Assembly: GCA_021904315.1 (NCBI GenBank)
Contig: CM038918.1
Coordinates: 14,709,349 to 14,773,348, forward strand
Source of the DNA: Sphagnum magellanicum
Lineage: Eukaryota > Streptophyta > Sphagnopsida > Sphagnales > Sphagnaceae
DNA: 64,000 nt
Direction of reading: 5' to 3'
Of the stretch, positions 61,541 through 64,000 are shown one piece after another (within the stretch, counting starts at the first letter, position 1; each line of letters begins with the position of its first letter). The notes beneath the pieces are model-generated. The model did no database searches. It was not told the origin of the DNA and worked only from the letters and a program-made list of their open reading frames with translations. The position numbers and the translations under genes were made by a program.

Positions 61541-61623
61541 CATTTGATTCTCATTGGTAGTGCAAAGCAATGCAAAGCTCAAATTTTAATTATTATAGTA
61601 CAAGAGTAGCTTCTTCCACACAT

Positions 61624-62180
61624 GTCTATTGAATATTTTGAAGATTCCATTTTTAAAAAAAATCTCAAAAATTATGAAAGATTCTTCATTTTCCTTCACA
61701 AAAATTGTGTTTTGAAAAAAAGTAAAAAAGTTGAAAATTTCAGCATTTTTTAAAGCAATATAATTTGTGCTGAAGTCAAGTCACCAAAGGTACTCCAATA
61801 TAGCCCTGTAGCACGGGCCTGTATCGCACAGGCCTCCGTGGACATAATTGCTGCTATCATGTGTACATGAGTCAAACCTTGTGCTTACAATTCTTGGTCC
61901 ATGTTCATGCACCTAGTGAATTCCAAGGAAAGAAGGCCACTGAAGCCATGCTTGACGCGTTTTGTTTAATGGCCATAGTCCAAGGGCAGCTTCAACGCAT
62001 GCTCGTCAATGAACAATTAAGAAAAATTGAAGATTTCATGTTGAATTTTTTTGAATATTCCAAAGTATTCTTTAGTTTCCTTCACAAAAATTTTGTTCTT
62101 TGAAATAAAGGTTTTTTTATTGAAAATTTCATCAGTTTTATAAGTAATATAATTAGTGTTGAAGCTGCCAAGGCCCCCAT
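61624..62180 (+). repeat. Direct repeats R4 flanking a GC-richer island
   Basis: Two blocks of about 150 bp in the same orientation (61624-61790 and 62039-62180) share TTGAATATT, CCTTCACAAAAATT, TTGTT(C)TTTGAAA, GAAAATTTCA and AATATAATT-GTG(C/T)TGAAG in order. Between them, 61795-62035 is far richer in GC than anything nearby. It reads VARACIAQASVDIIAAI in one frame and SEFQGKKATEAMLDAFCLMA in another, both plausible helices. This looks like a captured gene fragment, but I cannot identify the source. Confidence 0.5.
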
Positions 62181-62689
62181 GGTATGTATACAATATGAGG
62201 GGTCAAAATAGAGTAAAAGACTTGACAAATTGTTGTTGCCTAACATTGCTGCCTAACAACTCACATCTCTTTGGATTGCCATAATGACAATGATTTAGGA
62301 AACACCTATCTATCATTAATCCACTCTCAAAATTTCACCACCAACTTTGTTCACAAGGAATGAGTGACATTAAGAACCCCATTGTGACTTCCTCATGGAT
62401 GAGAAGTGACCAACCCGGTGTTGTTTCACTTGGGCTTTTTCCCTAGCTCCCCTATCTGAGTCATCCTTTGTTTGGTGAGGTTTCCCCCATCTTCATCCAA
62501 AAGAACTTTGAAAGACATCAAATTATGATTAGTTAGGAAATAATTTCTTCGTATGGAAACTCTGGATGAAGATGAAAGGATGAAAGAACCACGCTAGTAA
62601 AAAAAAAATTAATTTTTTTTTTCATTTCTCATTATTTCTTTATGTACCCAGGGGGTTTTTTTTTTTTTTTTTTTTCAATTTTGTGATAT
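62181..62689. other. Intergenic DNA, nothing recognised
   Basis: No gene or repeat is seen apart from a long poly-T at 62656-62675. Confidence 0.4.
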
Positions 62690-62960
62690 AGCTGAACTGA
62701 TGATCATCCATAAGATGATTTAGCCAGATTTGGCTATACACTAGATATGAAAGTAGGAAAAAAGAAAAGAAAAAGTCCTTCTATATTCTTGGCTACCTAC
62801 TGGAACTTATCATACAAATCTGGCAATTTTGATTTTTTCCAGAAATCTGGCGAATTTGGGGCCATTTTTTCCATGGAAAATCCTTTGTGTAGGACGAAAT
62901 AATATTTTTCAGGGCGAAATTTGAGGACATTTGGTAAATTTCGCCCCTAAAAACACACAC
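62690..62960 (+). repeat. Dispersed repeat R2, copy
   Basis: TTTAGCCAGATTTGGCTATA, ATATGAAAGTAGG, TTGGCTACCTACTGGAAC, CAAATCTGGCAATTTTG and CCAGAAATCTGGCGAATTTGG follow the order of the copy at 13160-13330. Confidence 0.65.
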
Positions 62961-63649
62961 ACACATTCGGCGGTACACACACGCTGGTCTAGTTATTTAA
63001 TTACGGATTTTTATTTTCTTTGGGGGCGGGGGGCAGGACGGTTGGTTGTCATTCATTGGCAGGGATCTTGTGAATTGGAGGCGCTGTCATTCGTCAGAAA
63101 CGCGTTTAAACCGCGTGTTTGACGCGAACAGAATCGAGAACCGATACAATGAATCTAGATCCCCAATTTCCCATCTTTTACGTAGGCTCTTGCAGTCTTT
63201 TTTGCTCCTACAGGTCGAAATTCCTAGGTACATAGAAGTGTAGGTAACATGCGAGCCAGCATCGTGACTCAATACAATGTATCTGGATCTCAGTTCACCA
63301 TCTTTGACATGAAGCTCTTCCAAATTATTATTTTTCCTCATAGACGGTAAAATTCGCTCCTTATAACTTAGAAGTCGGTAAATTAGATTTTACCTTTTTC
63401 TACCTAGTTTTTTTTTTTGAATCCTCTTTTTGGAAGGATTTGGGAGCCTGGAGAGGGTGTGTTGGTAAGGGGGTAAAAAAAAAAAAACCTCCAGTAAATG
63501 GGCCCACATTGGATTTTGTATCCGTTCCCTCAAAAATGAAAGGCTTTCGAAAGCATGCTCACCGAGTGAACTCGCCGGTGAGGCTCTTGTAACAAGTCAG
63601 TTCGTTCGGTTTCATAATAACCTTGGTGAAAAAAATTTGTGTGTTAAAT
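62961..63649. other. Intergenic DNA of mixed composition
   Basis: 63000-63340 is less AT-rich and carries two similar words, CAATGAATCTAGATCCCCAATTTCCCATCTTT (63148) and CAATGTATCTGGATCTCAGTTCACCATCTTT (63277), a local ~129-bp tandem duplication that also includes CATAGA-type words. The opposing open frames here have no domain. Confidence 0.5.
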
Positions 63650-63905
63650 GAGAGACTTCCCATGCAAAATTTCCCGCTCCCATTGGGCAGTTCGGCTACA
63701 CAAAATTCCGGACATTATGACACGGGAGATCCCACTCATGCGAGTGTTACGTTGACGGGGAACACTCGCTGTCGGAACACACACGGTCCTCGGCGGTTGT
63801 TATGCCGAGAGAGAACGGCGCTTGCAGTGTGGGCATTAAACGCCCGCCAAGGACCTCAGGCTCCGCCCTCGGTTCCCAGAGCGTTAATGCCCACACCATT
63901 GCACC
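63650..63905. repeat. GC-rich island with two hairpins
   Basis: GCGAGTGTT (63740-63748) pairs with AACACTCGC (63761-63769). GTGTGGGCATTAA(A)CGC (63827-63843) pairs with GCGTTAATGCCCACAC (63881-63896), with one bulged base. The open frame 63623-63919 through both hairpins has no known domain. It may be an end of a transposable element cut by the window edge. Confidence 0.55.
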
Positions 63906-64000
63906 TTTCACTATGCTAAAATCCGGTCACAATTCAAAGGAGGCCTCACAAATTGTGTGACAACCTCCAATTGCATATCCATTGTGAAATCTTGATTGAG

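Overview
This window looks like nuclear DNA of a land plant. The evidence is plant-type spliced genes (a germin-like protein and a RIK/KHDC4-type KH protein with GT-AG introns), many TTTAGGG/CCCTAAA telomere-like motifs, a SUVR-type SET-domain fragment, and long AT-rich intergenic DNA full of old repeats. Gene density is very low: two intact genes in 64 kb. The species cannot be fixed from the sequence. A bryophyte, lycophyte, fern or gymnosperm would all fit.

Layout. 1-1430: two arrays of a GC-rich repeat built from nested palindromes. 1555-3053: a three-exon BED/C2H2-like zinc-finger gene broken by one frameshift and two TAG codons. 3054-7570: a nested repeat landscape, with a ~650-bp segment present three times, each followed by 79-bp units carrying a telomere-like hairpin, plus separate 53-bp and 33-bp arrays. 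7570-13420: dispersed non-coding repeats, including a long direct repeat (8.8-10.5 kb and 11.6-12.7 kb). 13942-14886: an intact germin-like protein gene. 16032-16472: a SET-domain pseudogene. 19205-19650: a degraded cysteine-rich, probably transposon-derived ORF. 25020-32827, minus strand: an intact 14-exon RIK/KHDC4-like RNA-binding protein gene whose 5' flank carries a palindromic telo-box. 33-64 kb: AT-rich DNA with no convincing gene, holding a MITE-like element, a satellite, a minisatellite, a degenerate LINE and several copies of dispersed repeats.

The two intact genes are unrelated in function: one encodes an apoplastic cupin, the other a nuclear RNA-binding protein. They share no evident regulation. 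I see no bacterial-style operon, defence system, CRISPR array, tRNA or rRNA. The most unusual material is the repeat architecture: the two-strand palindromic satellite, the telomere-motif hairpin array nested in a larger duplication, and a GC-rich island flanked by direct repeats. All calls come from reading the sequence. No alignment or database search was run, and repeat boundaries are approximate.
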